DNA of 64,000 nt from Stenotrophomonas hibiscicola ATCC 19867 (GCF_000382065.1 NZ_KB907507.1:1-64000), one strand, 5' to 3'. Positions 44,605-55,896 are shown, counted from the stretch's first letter. A program made the numbers and translations. The notes: a model not told the origin generated them from the sequence alone.

Positions 44605-45768
44605 TCAGTCCGGGGCGCGCAGGCGGGCCAGCAGGCTGACCAGCACGAACAACAGGGCAACGGCCACGCCGTTGTGGGCCACCGCCACTTCCAGCGGCAG
44701 CGCCAGCTTCACATTGAGGATGCCGAGGGTGACCTGCAGCACCAGCAGCGCGATCAGCGCGCTGGCCCAGCCGCGCATGCTCGGCAAACGGAACAGGCGC
44801 ACGCCCAGCCACAGCAGGTAGACGGCCACCACCACGGCGAACAGGCGATGGGCCATCTGGATGGCGATACGCGAGGCGCCATCGAGCACGCCGCCTTCGT
44901 AATCCACGCCGATGCCACGCCACAGCGTGAAGCCTTCGACGAAGTTGTGCTGCGGCCACCACTGGTTGGCGCAGCGCGGGAAGTTGTCCAGCGAGGCGCT
45001 GCCACCGCCGCAGGCCAGCGCCGCGTAGTTGGCGCTGACCCAGCCGCCCAGGGCGATCTGGGTGACCAGCACGGCCAGGCCGATGCGCAGCAGCCACTTC
45101 AGCTTCGGCGCCTCGGCCAGGGTGATCGGCATGTGCGTGGCACGCCACGCCATCCAGGCCAGCAGCGCGAACATCAGCATGCCGCCCAGCAGGTGCCCCA
45201 TCACCACGATGGGCTTGAGCAGCAGGGTCACCGTCCACATGCCCAGCAGGGCCTGGAAGATCACCACGGCCAGGGTCAGCAGTGCAGCGCGCGCCAGGTC
45301 GATGTTGCTCCAGCGCAGCGCGGCGATCAGCAGGATCGCCTCGCCGATCAGAGCCAAGGTACTGGCGGTGCCATGCCAGCCCATCATGTACAGCGGTATG
45401 CCGGCGGCCACCAGCACGCAGGCGGTCACCACCGCCGTGCTTCCGAATCGCCGCTTGCGCGTGGCCAGCAGCGCCAGGGTCAGGATCTCGATGCCCAGTG
45501 CGCCGGCCAGGAACCGGTGCACCTGTTCACGCCAGGCCTTGTGGGTCTCCAGCGGGCGGATCTCCGCCGCCGGGTGGCCGATGGTCTCTTCCACGTGCTG
45601 CGGCCAGGTGGCCTGGCCATAGCAGGTCGGCCAGTCCGGGCAGCTCAGGCCGGCATCGGACAGGCGCACGAAGGCGCCGAACATGATCGTGCTCGCCGTC
45701 ATGATCATGGCGAACCACGCCAGGCGGTGGAAATTGCGGTGCAGCGCCGGACGCGCGGAAAGGCTCAT
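44605..45768 (-). CDS. ctaA: Heme A synthase (COX15/CtaA)
   Basis: This 387-residue membrane enzyme converts heme o to heme a. Family features are [22 protein letters not shown] near the N-terminus and [12 protein letters not shown] and [15 protein letters not shown] with the heme-ligand histidines. It has eight helices. The start is the ATG at 45768. It is 10 bp from the Sco-like gene and 4 bp from cyoE. Confidence 0.96.
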   Translation of the reverse strand: MSLSARPALHRNFHRLAWFAMIMTASTIMFGAFVRLSDAGLSCPDWPTCYGQATWPQHVEETIGHPAAEIRPLETHKAWREQVHRFLAGALGIEILTLALLATRKRRFGSTAVVTACVLVAAGIPLYMMGWHGTASTLALIGEAILLIAALRWSNIDLARAALLTLAVVIFQALLGMWTVTLLLKPIVVMGHLLGGMLMFALLAWMAWRATHMPITLAEAPKLKWLLRIGLAVLVTQIALGGWVSANYAALACGGGSASLDNFPRCANQWWPQHNFVEGFTLWRGIGVDYEGGVLDGASRIAIQMAHRLFAVVVAVYLLWLGVRLFRLPSMRGWASALIALLVLQVTLGILNVKLALPLEVAVAHNGVAVALLFVLVSLLARLRAPD

Positions 45769-45778
45769 CAAACGGGAC

Positions 45779-46357
45779 TCACTTCAGTTTCAGCAACGTG
45801 GCCATGTCCTTGCGCAGGCCGCCCAGATCACTACCGGGGGCATGGCGCATGATCACGAAGCCGTTCGGATCGATCACGTAGACCGGCAGTCCAGCCGGAT
45901 CATCGACGCCGGGCAGCGCCGCGCGCAGGGCTGGCGACGGAGCCAGCGGCCGCAGCGCGGGCAGCGAGGCGATCGACGCCGGTGGCGTTCCCAGCCACAG
46001 GATCTCGACATTATCGGCGTTATGGCCGAACAGCTGCCACACCTTGCCCAGTCCCTGCGACAAAGTGACGCACTGCGCGTCGCAGACTCCGGCCGGCGCC
46101 ACCAGCAGGCGCCAGGTACGGGCCTCGGGATTCCACGGATAAGGCTGGCCGCTGGCCAGGGTCGGCGCCTGCTGGCGCAGGTCCACCGGCGGCTTCAGCA
46201 GCTGGCCGGCATTGCGGTGCCCGGTGGGCTGCCAGCCAGAGAAGCGCAGCACGGCGGCCAGCGCCATCGCCCCGAAGAACACGGCAAACAGCAGCACCAG
46301 GGTCCGGCGGCCGGAGCCGCGCGCCTGCGGGGACGTAGCAGTGTTCATGCGGGGCAT
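45779..46357 (-). CDS. Sco-like, membrane-anchored thioredoxin-fold protein
   Basis: This 192-residue protein has one N-terminal membrane helix (about 18-38) and a periplasmic domain. It contains CxxxC (VCDAQC), as in the Sco1/SenC copper chaperones, and ends in a thioredoxin-like LPVYVIDPNGFVIMRHAPG. The key third copper ligand histidine is not obvious by eye. From memory, a gene of this kind lies between SURF1 and ctaA in related oxidase clusters, so a role in copper or thiol handling during oxidase assembly is likely. Start is 46357 or 46348. Confidence 0.78.
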   Translation of the reverse strand: MPRMNTATSPQARGSGRRTLVLLFAVFFGAMALAAVLRFSGWQPTGHRNAGQLLKPPVDLRQQAPTLASGQPYPWNPEARTWRLLVAPAGVCDAQCVTLSQGLGKVWQLFGHNADNVEILWLGTPPASIASLPALRPLAPSPALRAALPGVDDPAGLPVYVIDPNGFVIMRHAPGSDLGGLRKDMATLLKLK

Positions 46358-46397
46358 TTTCTCATGGTTGGGTGAGGGATGCGGGTGTGACGCCGCG

Positions 46398-46460
46398 GTA
46401 GTGCCGGCCGCTGGCCGGCATCCAGGAATGCGGGGGTTGCCGGCCAGCGGCCGGCACTAC
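46398..46460. repeat. SMAG-type REP pair, inverted
   Basis: GTAGTGCCGGCC-class units lie at 46398-46420 (plus) and 46438-46460 (minus). The second supplies the TAG stop of the SURF1 gene. Confidence 0.88.
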
Positions 46461-47170
46461 CGGGCAGCACGTCGCCTGCGCCACTCCAGCACCAGCGCCA
46501 CCACCAGCACGGTCAGGGCCAGGCCGAACCACTGCACGGCGTAGCCCAGGTGGCGTTGCGGCGGCAGCGTGTTCGGCAGCAGGTCCAGGTCGCGTTCGTC
46601 GCCGAAGGGCAGCGCCGGGTCCAGCCGCAGGACGCGATCGGGCAATGCCGACAGGCCAAGCGCCGCCGCCAGGCCCTCGGCGGGCAAGCGGCTGGCCAGC
46701 CAGCGCCCGGCCTCATCGGTAGCGGAGAACGCCGGGCCCAAGGCCAGTCCCGCCGACGGTGGCGGCGCGAGCAGCCCGCGCACGGCCACCGGCGAAGGTG
46801 GCGACGGCACATCCGGCAGGGTGCGATCAGGCGGCAGCGCGCGCCATCCCAGATCGACCAGCAACACACTGCCCTCGTCACTGCGGAACGGGCGGTAGAT
46901 CTTCACGCCGGCACGGCCGTGCCGGGTCTGGTTGTCCAGCAGCACCACGCCGGGCAGGAAGCGGCCGTGGTCGGCCACGCCATGCAACGCACCGGGCGCT
47001 GCCAGCGCCTGCGCCAACGACAGTACCTGCGCTGCGGCTGGACCCTGTGCATCCAACATTGCCTGTTTGGCATGCATGCGCTGCAGCTGCCACAGCCCCA
47101 ATGCGGTGAAACCGGCCATTGCCAGCACGGCCAGCAGCCATCCGAGCACGCGCGTGTGCTGGCGCATCAT
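46457..47170 (-). CDS. SURF1-family cytochrome oxidase assembly protein
   Basis: This 237-residue protein has a membrane helix at each end (about 9-28 and 213-230) and a periplasmic beta domain between, the SURF1 layout. Conserved stretches are GLWQLQRMHAK, LLVDLGWRALPPDR and HLGYAVQWFGLALT. SURF1 helps insert heme a into subunit I. The start is one of two adjacent ATGs (47170 or 47167). The stop TAG comes from the GTAG head of a SMAG repeat, which interrupts the run of oxidase genes. Confidence 0.93.
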   Translation of the reverse strand: MMRQHTRVLGWLLAVLAMAGFTALGLWQLQRMHAKQAMLDAQGPAAAQVLSLAQALAAPGALHGVADHGRFLPGVVLLDNQTRHGRAGVKIYRPFRSDEGSVLLVDLGWRALPPDRTLPDVPSPPSPVAVRGLLAPPPSAGLALGPAFSATDEAGRWLASRLPAEGLAAALGLSALPDRVLRLDPALPFGDERDLDLLPNTLPPQRHLGYAVQWFGLALTVLVVALVLEWRRRRAAR

Positions 47171-47227
47171 GACAAGTCCGCGCAAACGCGGTCAGATAGG
47201 CACATCCACCCTGCCCTCGAGCCGCGC

Positions 47228-47446
47228 ATGAGTGATTCGCTGAAGACCCTGCTGGTAATCGCGTTTCTGATCGTCATCGTCTGGAATCTGGGCGCCGGCC
47301 TGTATTACCTGCTGGTCGACCGCGGCCAGACCAAGCGCACGGTCAACGCACTGACACGCCGCATCGGGGTGTCGGTGGCCTTGATCGTACTGGTGATCGT
47401 GAGCATCTACATGGGCTGGATCAAGCCGCACGGCATCGGCGGCTGA
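47228..47446 (+). CDS. DUF2909 twin transmembrane protein
   Basis: This 72-residue protein with two hydrophobic helices (about 8-28 and 48-66) belongs to the DUF2909 family, found with SURF1 and ctaE in many oxidase clusters. It runs opposite to its neighbours, divergent from SURF1 and convergent with ctaE (20-bp gap). A role in oxidase assembly is assumed from context alone. Confidence 0.88.
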   Translation: MSDSLKTLLVIAFLIVIVWNLGAGLYYLLVDRGQTKRTVNALTRRIGVSVALIVLVIVSIYMGWIKPHGIGG

Positions 47447-47466
47447 GGCCACCGATGCGTGCGCGG

Positions 47467-48342
47467 TCAAAGCACGTAGACGAACATGAAGAGCATCAGC
47501 CACACCACGTCGACGAAGTGCCAGTACCATGCGGCGGCTTCGAAACCGAAATGGTTGTCGCGGGTGAAGTGTCCCTTGGCCGAACGCAGCCACATCACGA
47601 TCAGCATGATCGTGCCCAGCAGCACGTGCGCGCCGTGGAAGCCGGTCAGCATGAAGAACGTCGAACCATAGATACCCGAGCCGAGCGTCAGGTTCAGTTC
47701 CTTGTAGGCGTGGATGTACTCTTCCGCCTGCAGGGTCAGGAAGCCGAGGCCGAGCACCACGGTCAGGCCCAGCCAGATCAGCAGCTGGCGGCGGTTGCCG
47801 GCCTTCAGTGCATGGTGGGCGATGGTCAGGGTCACGCCGGAGGTGAGCAGGATCAGCGTGTTGATCAGCGGCAGGCCCCAGGCCGGGATGGTCTGGAACG
47901 CACCGCCGATCGCCGCCGGCCCGTTGGTCGGCCAGCCGGCGGAATAACCCTGCCAGAGCAGCTCGTTGGTCATCACCCCGCGGCCTTCGCCGCTCAGCCA
48001 CGACAGGCCCAGGTTGCGGGTGTAGAACAGCGCGCCAAAGAAGGCGCCGAAGAACATCACTTCGGAGAAGATGAACCAGATCATCCCCATCCGGAACGAG
48101 CCATCGACCTGGTGGTTGTAGTTGCCCGCCTGCGATTCGCGCACCACGTCGCTGAACCACCAGAACAACGTCAGCACCAGCATCGCGATACCGATGTAGA
48201 ACGTCCAGCGCCCCCAGCTGGCATCGTTGAGCCAGCTGGCCACGCCCACCATGGTCACCATCATCGCGATGGAGCCCACGAACGGCCATTTGCTCTGGGC
48301 CGGGACGAAGTACACGTTGGCGTCGGTCGGTGTCTGGGCCAT
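47467..48342 (-). CDS. ctaE: Cytochrome c oxidase subunit III
   Basis: This 291-residue membrane subunit of aa3-type cytochrome c oxidase has seven helices. Recognisable are SEVMFFGAFFGALFYTRN, GFHGAHVLLGTIML and the C-terminal WYWHFVDVVWLMLFMFVYVL. It starts at 48342 (MAQTPTDANVYFVPAQSKWP), 13 bp after ctaG. Confidence 0.97.
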   Translation of the reverse strand: MAQTPTDANVYFVPAQSKWPFVGSIAMMVTMVGVASWLNDASWGRWTFYIGIAMLVLTLFWWFSDVVRESQAGNYNHQVDGSFRMGMIWFIFSEVMFFGAFFGALFYTRNLGLSWLSGEGRGVMTNELLWQGYSAGWPTNGPAAIGGAFQTIPAWGLPLINTLILLTSGVTLTIAHHALKAGNRRQLLIWLGLTVVLGLGFLTLQAEEYIHAYKELNLTLGSGIYGSTFFMLTGFHGAHVLLGTIMLIVMWLRSAKGHFTRDNHFGFEAAAWYWHFVDVVWLMLFMFVYVL

Positions 48343-48355
48343 GTCGGTATCCGGG

Positions 48356-48946
48356 TCAGGGTGCGGCGTGCGCGCCGTCCGAGGTGGCGGCCGGGGCCAG
48401 CCGATCGGACAACGCGTCGTTGCGGTAGAAGGTGTAGGACAAGGTGATCGTCTTGATCTCCGGCGGCAGGTCCGGATCGACGATGAAACGCACCGGCATG
48501 TCGCGCTTCTCGCCGGCCTGCAGCGTCTGCGCGGTGAAACAGAAACATTCGGTCTTGCTGAAGAAGCCCGAGGCACGCGCCGGCGCCACCGAAGGCACCG
48601 CACTGCCGACCACCGCCTGCTGGCTGTCGTTGCGGGCGAAGTACAGCGCTTCGTTGAGTTCGCCCGGCACCACGTCCATGGTCAGCTGTTCGGGATGGAA
48701 CGACCACGGCAGGCGCGAATTGACGCCGCCATCGAACTCCACCCGCACGGTGCGCTTGCCAGCTGCAGCACCCGTACTGGCTTCACCACCCGGGCCGCGT
48801 TCCAGGCGCACGCCGAATACCTTTTCGCAGGCAATGCGGTACAGCGGCACCAGCGAGAAGGTCAGCAGGAACACCGCCACCGCCACGCCGATCAGGCGCG
48901 GCAGCCCGGCACTGCGAGACGGTGTGCTGGCTGGCGCCTCGCTCAT
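48356..48946 (-). CDS. ctaG: Cytochrome c oxidase assembly factor CtaG (Cox11)
   Basis: This 196-residue copper chaperone delivers copper to the CuB site of subunit I. It has one N-terminal membrane helix (about 16-36, ending [13 protein letters not shown]) and a periplasmic domain with the copper motif [10 protein letters not shown]. The ATG overlaps the stop of the preceding 49-residue gene (ATGA). Confidence 0.97.
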   Translation of the reverse strand: MSEAPASTPSRSAGLPRLIGVAVAVFLLTFSLVPLYRIACEKVFGVRLERGPGGEASTGAAAGKRTVRVEFDGGVNSRLPWSFHPEQLTMDVVPGELNEALYFARNDSQQAVVGSAVPSVAPARASGFFSKTECFCFTAQTLQAGEKRDMPVRFIVDPDLPPEIKTITLSYTFYRNDALSDRLAPAATSDGAHAAP

Positions 48947-49092
48947 CGGCCGATCACCCCGCTGAGGATGAAGCCGACGTAGACCAGCACCGCGATGGCG
49001 CCGACCCACATCGCCGTGCGCCTGGCGCGCTGGCGCTGCTGTTCGATGCCGTTTTCCGGGGCGTCGCCCGGGCTGTTGTAGAGCCGAGCCAT
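48943..49092 (-). CDS. Small membrane protein of the oxidase operon, 49 aa
   Basis: One C-terminal membrane helix ([22 protein letters not shown]) follows a basic Gln/Arg-rich segment. Small one-helix proteins of this type sit between ctaD and ctaG in related genomes. The only in-frame ATG here (49092) lies inside a SMAG repeat, so the first five residues (MARLY) are coded by the repeat. The original start was probably replaced when the repeat inserted. The stop overlaps the ctaG start. Confidence 0.72.
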   Translation of the reverse strand: MARLYNSPGDAPENGIEQQRQRARRTAMWVGAIAVLVYVGFILSGVIGR

Positions 49093-49133
49093 GCTCGGCT
49101 GCTCCACGTCAGCCGAGCATGGCTCGGCTCTAC
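49078..49133. repeat. SMAG-type REP pair inside the oxidase operon
   Basis: A plus unit lies at 49078-49100 and an inverted unit at 49111-49133, of the GTAGAGCCGAGCC class. This is the only pair inside the DUF2244-ctaE gene run, and it may set relative mRNA levels of ctaC-ctaD and ctaG-ctaE. Confidence 0.87.
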
Positions 49134-49169
49134 AGGTCTGCAGTGGGCTCTCGCTATGCATACCCCACC

Positions 49170-50777
<1,608 letters not shown>

Positions 50778-50836
50778 TGCAAAACACCTCTCAGAATCGG
50801 TTGTCACCACGGCCGCGAGCGGCCGCGGGCTTTACA

Positions 50837-51793
50837 TCACGCTCCGCTGGCCGCGCTGGCAGGCGCGCTGCCCGCTTCGGCAGCAGCAGGCGCAGCCGGT
50901 GCCTCGCCCGCCGGTGCAGCCGGTTCGGCAGGTGCCGCAGGCGTGGCGGGCTCGGCGGGCGGCGCCGGCTTGCGCTGCGCCAGCCACTTCCTGAAGTCCT
51001 CCTTGGACACCGCCTCGACCACGATCGGCATGAAGCCGTGGTCCTTGCCGCACAGCTCGGCGCACTGGCCGCGGTAGACACCGGGCTGCTCGATGCGGGT
51101 CCAGGCTTCGTTGATGAAGCCGGGGATGGCGTCCTGCTTCCAGCCCAGCGCCGGCACCCACCAGGCGTGGATCACGTCGTCGGAGGTGATGACGAAACGC
51201 ACCTTGGTATCGACCGGCAGCACCAGGCGGTTGTCGACATCCAGCAGGTAGTGCGGATGGCTTTCGCGGGTCGGCACGATGCCACTCTGCCGCACGCGGT
51301 CGGACTCGCGGTCCAGGCGGCTGGTGAAGGTGACGTTCTCGCCGAGGTATTCGTATTTCCACATCCACTGGTAGCCGGTGACCTTCACCGTCATCTCGGC
51401 ATCGCGGGTGTCGTACATCTTGATCAGGTTGGCGGTGGCCGGCCAGGCCATCACGATCAGGATGATCACCGGGATCACCGTCCAGATTACTTCGGCCTTG
51501 GTGTTGTGGCTGAAGGTGGCGGCGACCGCGCCCTTGGATTTGCGGAACTTGAAGATGGCATAGGCCATCGCGCCGAACACGATGACGCCGATCACCGTGC
51601 AGATGATCAACGAGAGATTGTTCGATTCCCAGGCCAGGCGCGAGGTCTGGGTCACCCCCTTGCCCATGTTCAGCTGCCACGGCTTCGGATCGGCCGCCTG
51701 GGCCCAGGCCAACGCCGGCATCAGTCCCCCGGTCGCCAGCACTGCGGCAACCGCGTTCACGCACTTCGTGCCCCACCTGCTGCTTTGCTTCAT
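50837..51793 (-). CDS. ctaC: Cytochrome c oxidase subunit II
   Basis: This 318-residue subunit carries the CuA centre that accepts electrons from cytochrome c. After a signal peptide (to about residue 32) come two membrane helices and a cupredoxin domain with GYQWMWKYEY and the CuA site YRGQCAELCGKDHGFM. The last 45 residues are an Ala/Pro/Glu-rich tail with no counterpart in most homologues. It starts 11 bp after the DUF2244 gene. Confidence 0.97.
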   Translation of the reverse strand: MKQSSRWGTKCVNAVAAVLATGGLMPALAWAQAADPKPWQLNMGKGVTQTSRLAWESNNLSLIICTVIGVIVFGAMAYAIFKFRKSKGAVAATFSHNTKAEVIWTVIPVIILIVMAWPATANLIKMYDTRDAEMTVKVTGYQWMWKYEYLGENVTFTSRLDRESDRVRQSGIVPTRESHPHYLLDVDNRLVLPVDTKVRFVITSDDVIHAWWVPALGWKQDAIPGFINEAWTRIEQPGVYRGQCAELCGKDHGFMPIVVEAVSKEDFRKWLAQRKPAPPAEPATPAAPAEPAAPAGEAPAAPAAAEAGSAPASAASGA

Positions 51794-51804
51794 TGCCTAG
51801 ACCC

Positions 51805-52281
51805 TTAGCGTCGTCGGTTGCCGCCATCGCTGGCGGCGAGCAAGCTTTCAAGTGTCTCTGCAAGCGTCTGACGTTCGGCCGGCGCGAGGAAACTCCCCAC
51901 CTCCACCTGCCGGCCGCTGGACGCCAGCCGGACCCTCTCATCGTCGGTGAGCAGGCGCACCCAATGGGGGTGGGCCCGGAACACCGGCGATCCACCGGGT
52001 ACGGGGATGACCTCCACGTACGCCGGCACTACCCGGATCTCCTCCTGCCGTTCACCGCTGCGCCACAAGGCACACAGCGCCGCCGCCAGCACCAGGCTGT
52101 ACAGCAGCGCGAACAGGGGGGCGAACGCATTGCCGGCCAACCACCCGAGGGCGGACACCAGCCACATCGCACCCGACAACACGGTGAACAACAGGACGAA
52201 CTGCCGGGCATCGAGCGCCCGTGGGGGACGCAGCCGCAGCTGCGTACCTGACCCATCCGGAGCTGGAAGCACCTCGATCAT
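51805..52281 (-). CDS. DUF2244 membrane protein, first gene of the oxidase operon
   Basis: This 158-residue protein has two membrane helices (about 32-70) followed by a cytoplasmic domain with HWVRLLTDDERVRL, the DUF2244 layout. The family commonly precedes the genes for cytochrome oxidase subunit II. Function unknown. The start at 52281 drops an unlikely Cys/Arg-rich extension. Confidence 0.85.
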   Translation of the reverse strand: MIEVLPAPDGSGTQLRLRPPRALDARQFVLLFTVLSGAMWLVSALGWLAGNAFAPLFALLYSLVLAAALCALWRSGERQEEIRVVPAYVEVIPVPGGSPVFRAHPHWVRLLTDDERVRLASSGRQVEVGSFLAPAERQTLAETLESLLAASDGGNRRR

Positions 52282-52555
52282 GTCGCAACCGCGTTCCTGC
52301 CGCGGGAAACGTCTCGATGGTAGCCCCGCCCTCTCGCCGGTAGCAAGGGTGCATTCACACATTTTCCGATGCTGCAACACAGCATGAGGTCGGCGGCACG
52401 GATGACGAATTCAGCACAAATATTGCCGAGCTTGCTGAACACGCTGAATGCACCGCAGCTAGGGACTATCAGCGCGTCATGAAGGTGTCTCCGCGGCACT
52501 TCCGATGGGCTCAAAAATGATTAAAATCGCCAAGTTTTCCACTGGCCGGACCGGC

Positions 52556-55500
52556 ATGAACGCACCTTCCTCCTCCCCTGCCGCCCACGACGCTCCGCGT
52601 CCCGGCGCGCTGCTGTCGCCGGAACTGCCGGCGCCCCCCAACCCGTTCCGCCAGGCCATCACCGATGCCTGGTTGAAGGACGAGGCGAGCCACGTGCGTG
52701 AACTGCTGGCGCAGGCCCGCCTGCCCGCCGACGAGCAGGCCCGGGTGCAGGCACTGGCCGCCGACCTGGTCGGCCGCGTGCGCGTGCGCGCCAAGGACCA
52801 GGGCGCGATCGAAGCCTTCATGCGCCAGTACGACCTGGGCAGCGAGGAAGGCGTGCTGCTGATGTGCGTGGCCGAGGCACTGCTGCGTATTCCGGACCAG
52901 GACACCGCCGACAAGCTGATCCGCGACAAGCTGGCCGATGCCGACTGGGAAAAGCACCTGGGCGGCAGCGACTCGGTGCTGGTCAACGCCTCCACCTGGG
53001 GCCTGATGCTGACCGGCAAGCTGGTGCAGATGAACGACGCCACCCGCGCCGATGCCCCCAGCGCGTTCAAGCGCCTGGTCGGCCGCGTCGGTGAGCCGGT
53101 GGTGCGCCTGGCCGTGCGCCAGGCCATGAAGATCATGGGCCACCAGTTCGTCATGGGCCGCACCATCAGCGAAGCGCTGGCGCGCTCGCACAAGGGCGAC
53201 AACGCCAGCTACCGCTACTCGTTCGACATGCTGGGCGAAGGCGCGCTGACCATGAAGGACGCGCTGCGCTACCTGGAAGACTACCGTCGTGCGATCCACG
53301 CCATTGGGGGCGATCACAAGGCACGCGGCGGCCGTCCGGATGGCGACGTCAACAACGCGCCGGGCATCTCGATCAAGCTGTCGGCGCTGTACCCGCGCTA
53401 CGAGCACGCCAAGCGCGAGCGCGTGCTGAAGGACCTGGTGCCGGGCGTGCTGGAACTGGCGCAGCTGGCCAAGAGCTACGGCATCGGCTGCACCGTCGAC
53501 GCCGAAGAGTCCGATCGCCTGGAACTGTCGCTGGACATCATCGAGCAGGTGTTCTCCGACGCCTCGCTGGCCGGCTGGGATGGCTTCGGCGTGGTCGTGC
53601 AGGCCTACCAGAAGCGCACGCCGTACACGATCGAACACCTGGCCGACATGGCACGCCGCGCCGGTCGCCGCCTGCAGGTGCGCCTGGTCAAGGGCGCCTA
53701 CTGGGACGCCGAGATCAAGCGCGCGCAGATCGAAGGCTATCCGGGCTACCCGGTGTTCACCCGCAAGCAGAACACCGACGTGTCCTACCTGGCCTGCGCC
53801 AAGCGGCTGTTCACCCATGCCGATGCGATCTACCCGATGTTCGCCACGCACAACGCGCACACCATCGCGGCGGTGCGCAGCATCGCCAACGGCGGCGTGT
53901 ACGAGCACCAGAAGCTGCATGGCATGGGCGACGACCTGTACGCCGAAGTGGTGCCGGCCGACCGCCTGGGCCTGCCCTGCCGCGTGTACGCCCCGGTCGG
54001 TTCGCATGAAGACCTGCTGCCGTACCTGGTGCGCCGCCTGCTGGAAAACGGCGCCAACTCCAGCTTCGTCAACCGCATCACCGACGAGCGCGTGCCGATC
54101 GCCGACCTGATCCGCGATCCGGTCGAGATGGTCGCCTCGTTCGAATCGATTCCGCATCCCAAGATCCCGCTGCCGGTTGACCTGCTGCGCAGCCAGAACC
54201 ACGACAGGAAGAACTCCATGGGCGCCAACCTCGCCAACGACAACGAACTGCGCGCCCTGGCCGAGCAGCTCAACGCCGCCGTGAAGCCGTGGCAGGCCTC
54301 GCCGCTGGTACCGGGTGCCAACCCGGCCGGCGCCACGCTGCCGGTGACCAACCCGGCCGACACCCGCGAAGTGGTCGGCCAGTGGCTGGCCGCCGATGCC
54401 GCCACCGTGCAGAAGGCCCTGGCCAACGCCGTGGCCGCACAGCCGGCCTGGAACCGCACCCCGGCCGCCAGCCGCGCCGCCATCCTCGAACACGCCGCCG
54501 ACCAGCTGGAAGCGCGCATGCCGGAGTTCATGGCGCTGTGCGTGAAGGAAGCCGGCAAGAGCCTGCCCGACAGCATCGCCGAAGTGCGCGAAGCCGTGGA
54601 TTTCCTGCGCTACTACGCCAAGCAGGCGCGCGAGCAGTTCAGCCACGCCGAGAAGCTGCCGAGCCCAACTGGTGAAACCAACGAGCTGCAGTTGCACGGC
54701 CGGGGCGTGTTCGTCTGCATCAGCCCGTGGAACTTCCCGCTGGCGATCTTCCTGGGCCAGGTCGCTGCCGCCCTGGCCGCCGGCAACAGCGTCATCGCCA
54801 AGCCGGCCGAGCAGACCAACCTGATCGGCTACTACGCGGTGAAGCTGCTGCACGACGCCGGCGTGCCGGCCGAGGTGGTGCAGTTCCTGCCGGGCGACGG
54901 TGCTACCGTCGGTGCCGCGCTGACCGCCGACCCGCGCGTGGCCGGCGTGGCCTTCACCGGCTCCACCGACACCGCCCGTGCGATCAACCGCGCGATGGCC
55001 GCGCGTGACGCCGCCATCGGTGTGCTGATTGCCGAGACCGGCGGCCAGAACGCCTTCATCGCCGATTCGTCGGCGCTGCCGGAACAGCTGGTCAAGGACG
55101 CGATCGGTTCGGCCTTCACCTCCGCCGGCCAGCGCTGCTCGGCCGCGCGCGTGCTGTTCGTGCAGGACGACATCGCTGACAAGGTGATGACCATGCTGGC
55201 CGGTGCGATGAAGGAGCTGAAGGTCGGCAACCCGGGCCTGCTGTCCACCGACGTCGGCCCGGTGATCGACGCAGATGCGCTGAAGATCCTGCAGGACCAC
55301 GCTGAGCGCATGGACCGCGAAGCACGCCTGATCGCCGCCGCCGAGCTGTCCGCCGAAACGGCGCACGGCACCTTCTTCGCGCCGCGCGCATACGAACTGA
55401 AGGATCTGGGCCAGCTGCAGAAGGAAGTGTTCGGGCCGGTCCTGCACGTGATCCGCTGGAAGGGCGACCAGCTCGACGCGGTGATCGACCAGATCAACGC

Positions 55501-55774
55501 TACCGGCTACGGCCTGACCCTGGGCGTGCATTCGCGCATCGACGAAACCGTTGACCGCATCAGCAACGGCGTCCACGTCGGCAACGTGTACGTCAACCGC
55601 AACCAGATCGGTGCAGTGGTCGGCGTGCAGCCGTTCGGCGGCCAGGGCCTGTCCGGCACCGGCCCGAAGGCCGGCGGCCCGCACTACCTGCTGCGCTTTG
55701 CCACCGAAAAGACGGTGACGGTGAACACCACCGCCGCCGGCGGCAACGCCTCGCTGCTGACCCTGGGCGACTGA
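52556..55774 (+). CDS. putA: Bifunctional proline dehydrogenase / P5C dehydrogenase
   Basis: This is the two-domain enzyme that oxidises proline to glutamate. The proline dehydrogenase barrel has TVDAEESDRLELSLD and RLVKGAYWDAEIKRAQ. The aldehyde dehydrogenase domain has IAETGGQNAF (general base Glu) and SAGQRCSAARVLF (catalytic Cys). At 1072 residues it lacks the ribbon-helix-helix DNA-binding domain of E. coli PutA (1320), so it should not repress its own gene. An in-frame ATG at 52505 exists, but its extra residues overlap promoter-like AT-rich DNA (TTAAAATC). Confidence 0.96.
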   Translation: MNAPSSSPAAHDAPRPGALLSPELPAPPNPFRQAITDAWLKDEASHVRELLAQARLPADEQARVQALAADLVGRVRVRAKDQGAIEAFMRQYDLGSEEGVLLMCVAEALLRIPDQDTADKLIRDKLADADWEKHLGGSDSVLVNASTWGLMLTGKLVQMNDATRADAPSAFKRLVGRVGEPVVRLAVRQAMKIMGHQFVMGRTISEALARSHKGDNASYRYSFDMLGEGALTMKDALRYLEDYRRAIHAIGGDHKARGGRPDGDVNNAPGISIKLSALYPRYEHAKRERVLKDLVPGVLELAQLAKSYGIGCTVDAEESDRLELSLDIIEQVFSDASLAGWDGFGVVVQAYQKRTPYTIEHLADMARRAGRRLQVRLVKGAYWDAEIKRAQIEGYPGYPVFTRKQNTDVSYLACAKRLFTHADAIYPMFATHNAHTIAAVRSIANGGVYEHQKLHGMGDDLYAEVVPADRLGLPCRVYAPVGSHEDLLPYLVRRLLENGANSSFVNRITDERVPIADLIRDPVEMVASFESIPHPKIPLPVDLLRSQNHDRKNSMGANLANDNELRALAEQLNAAVKPWQASPLVPGANPAGATLPVTNPADTREVVGQWLAADAATVQKALANAVAAQPAWNRTPAASRAAILEHAADQLEARMPEFMALCVKEAGKSLPDSIAEVREAVDFLRYYAKQAREQFSHAEKLPSPTGETNELQLHGRGVFVCISPWNFPLAIFLGQVAAALAAGNSVIAKPAEQTNLIGYYAVKLLHDAGVPAEVVQFLPGDGATVGAALTADPRVAGVAFTGSTDTARAINRAMAARDAAIGVLIAETGGQNAFIADSSALPEQLVKDAIGSAFTSAGQRCSAARVLFVQDDIADKVMTMLAGAMKELKVGNPGLLSTDVGPVIDADALKILQDHAERMDREARLIAAAELSAETAHGTFFAPRAYELKDLGQLQKEVFGPVLHVIRWKGDQLDAVIDQINATGYGLTLGVHSRIDETVDRISNGVHVGNVYVNRNQIGAVVGVQPFGGQGLSGTGPKAGGPHYLLRFATEKTVTVNTTAAGGNASLLTLGD

Positions 55775-55794
55775 TCGCCTGCTTGGTGCGGTAA

Positions 55795-55831
55795 ACAAGA
55801 AACCCCGCGAATGCGGGGTTTCTTGTGTTTT
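55795..55831 (+). terminator. Intrinsic terminator of putA
   Basis: A perfect 14-bp stem (55795-55808 with 55813-55826) has a GAAT loop, followed by GTTTT. It lies 20 bp past the putA stop. Confidence 0.92.
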
Positions 55832-55838
55832 GCTTCCT

Positions 55839-55896
55839 GTAGCGCCGGGCCCATGCTCGGCTTTTCCGGCGCAGCCGAGCGTGGGCTCGGCTCTAC
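55839..55896. repeat. SMAG-type REP pair, inverted
   Basis: Units lie at 55839-55862 (plus, GTAGCGCCGGGCC head) and 55873-55896 (minus, GTAGAGCCGAGCC class). The second contains the TAG stop of pnuC. Confidence 0.85.

Noticed and set aside
52505-52555. Extended putA start at 52505
   Set aside because: The extra 17 residues overlap AT-rich promoter-like sequence and do not resemble the PutA N-terminus; the ATG at 52556 is preferred.
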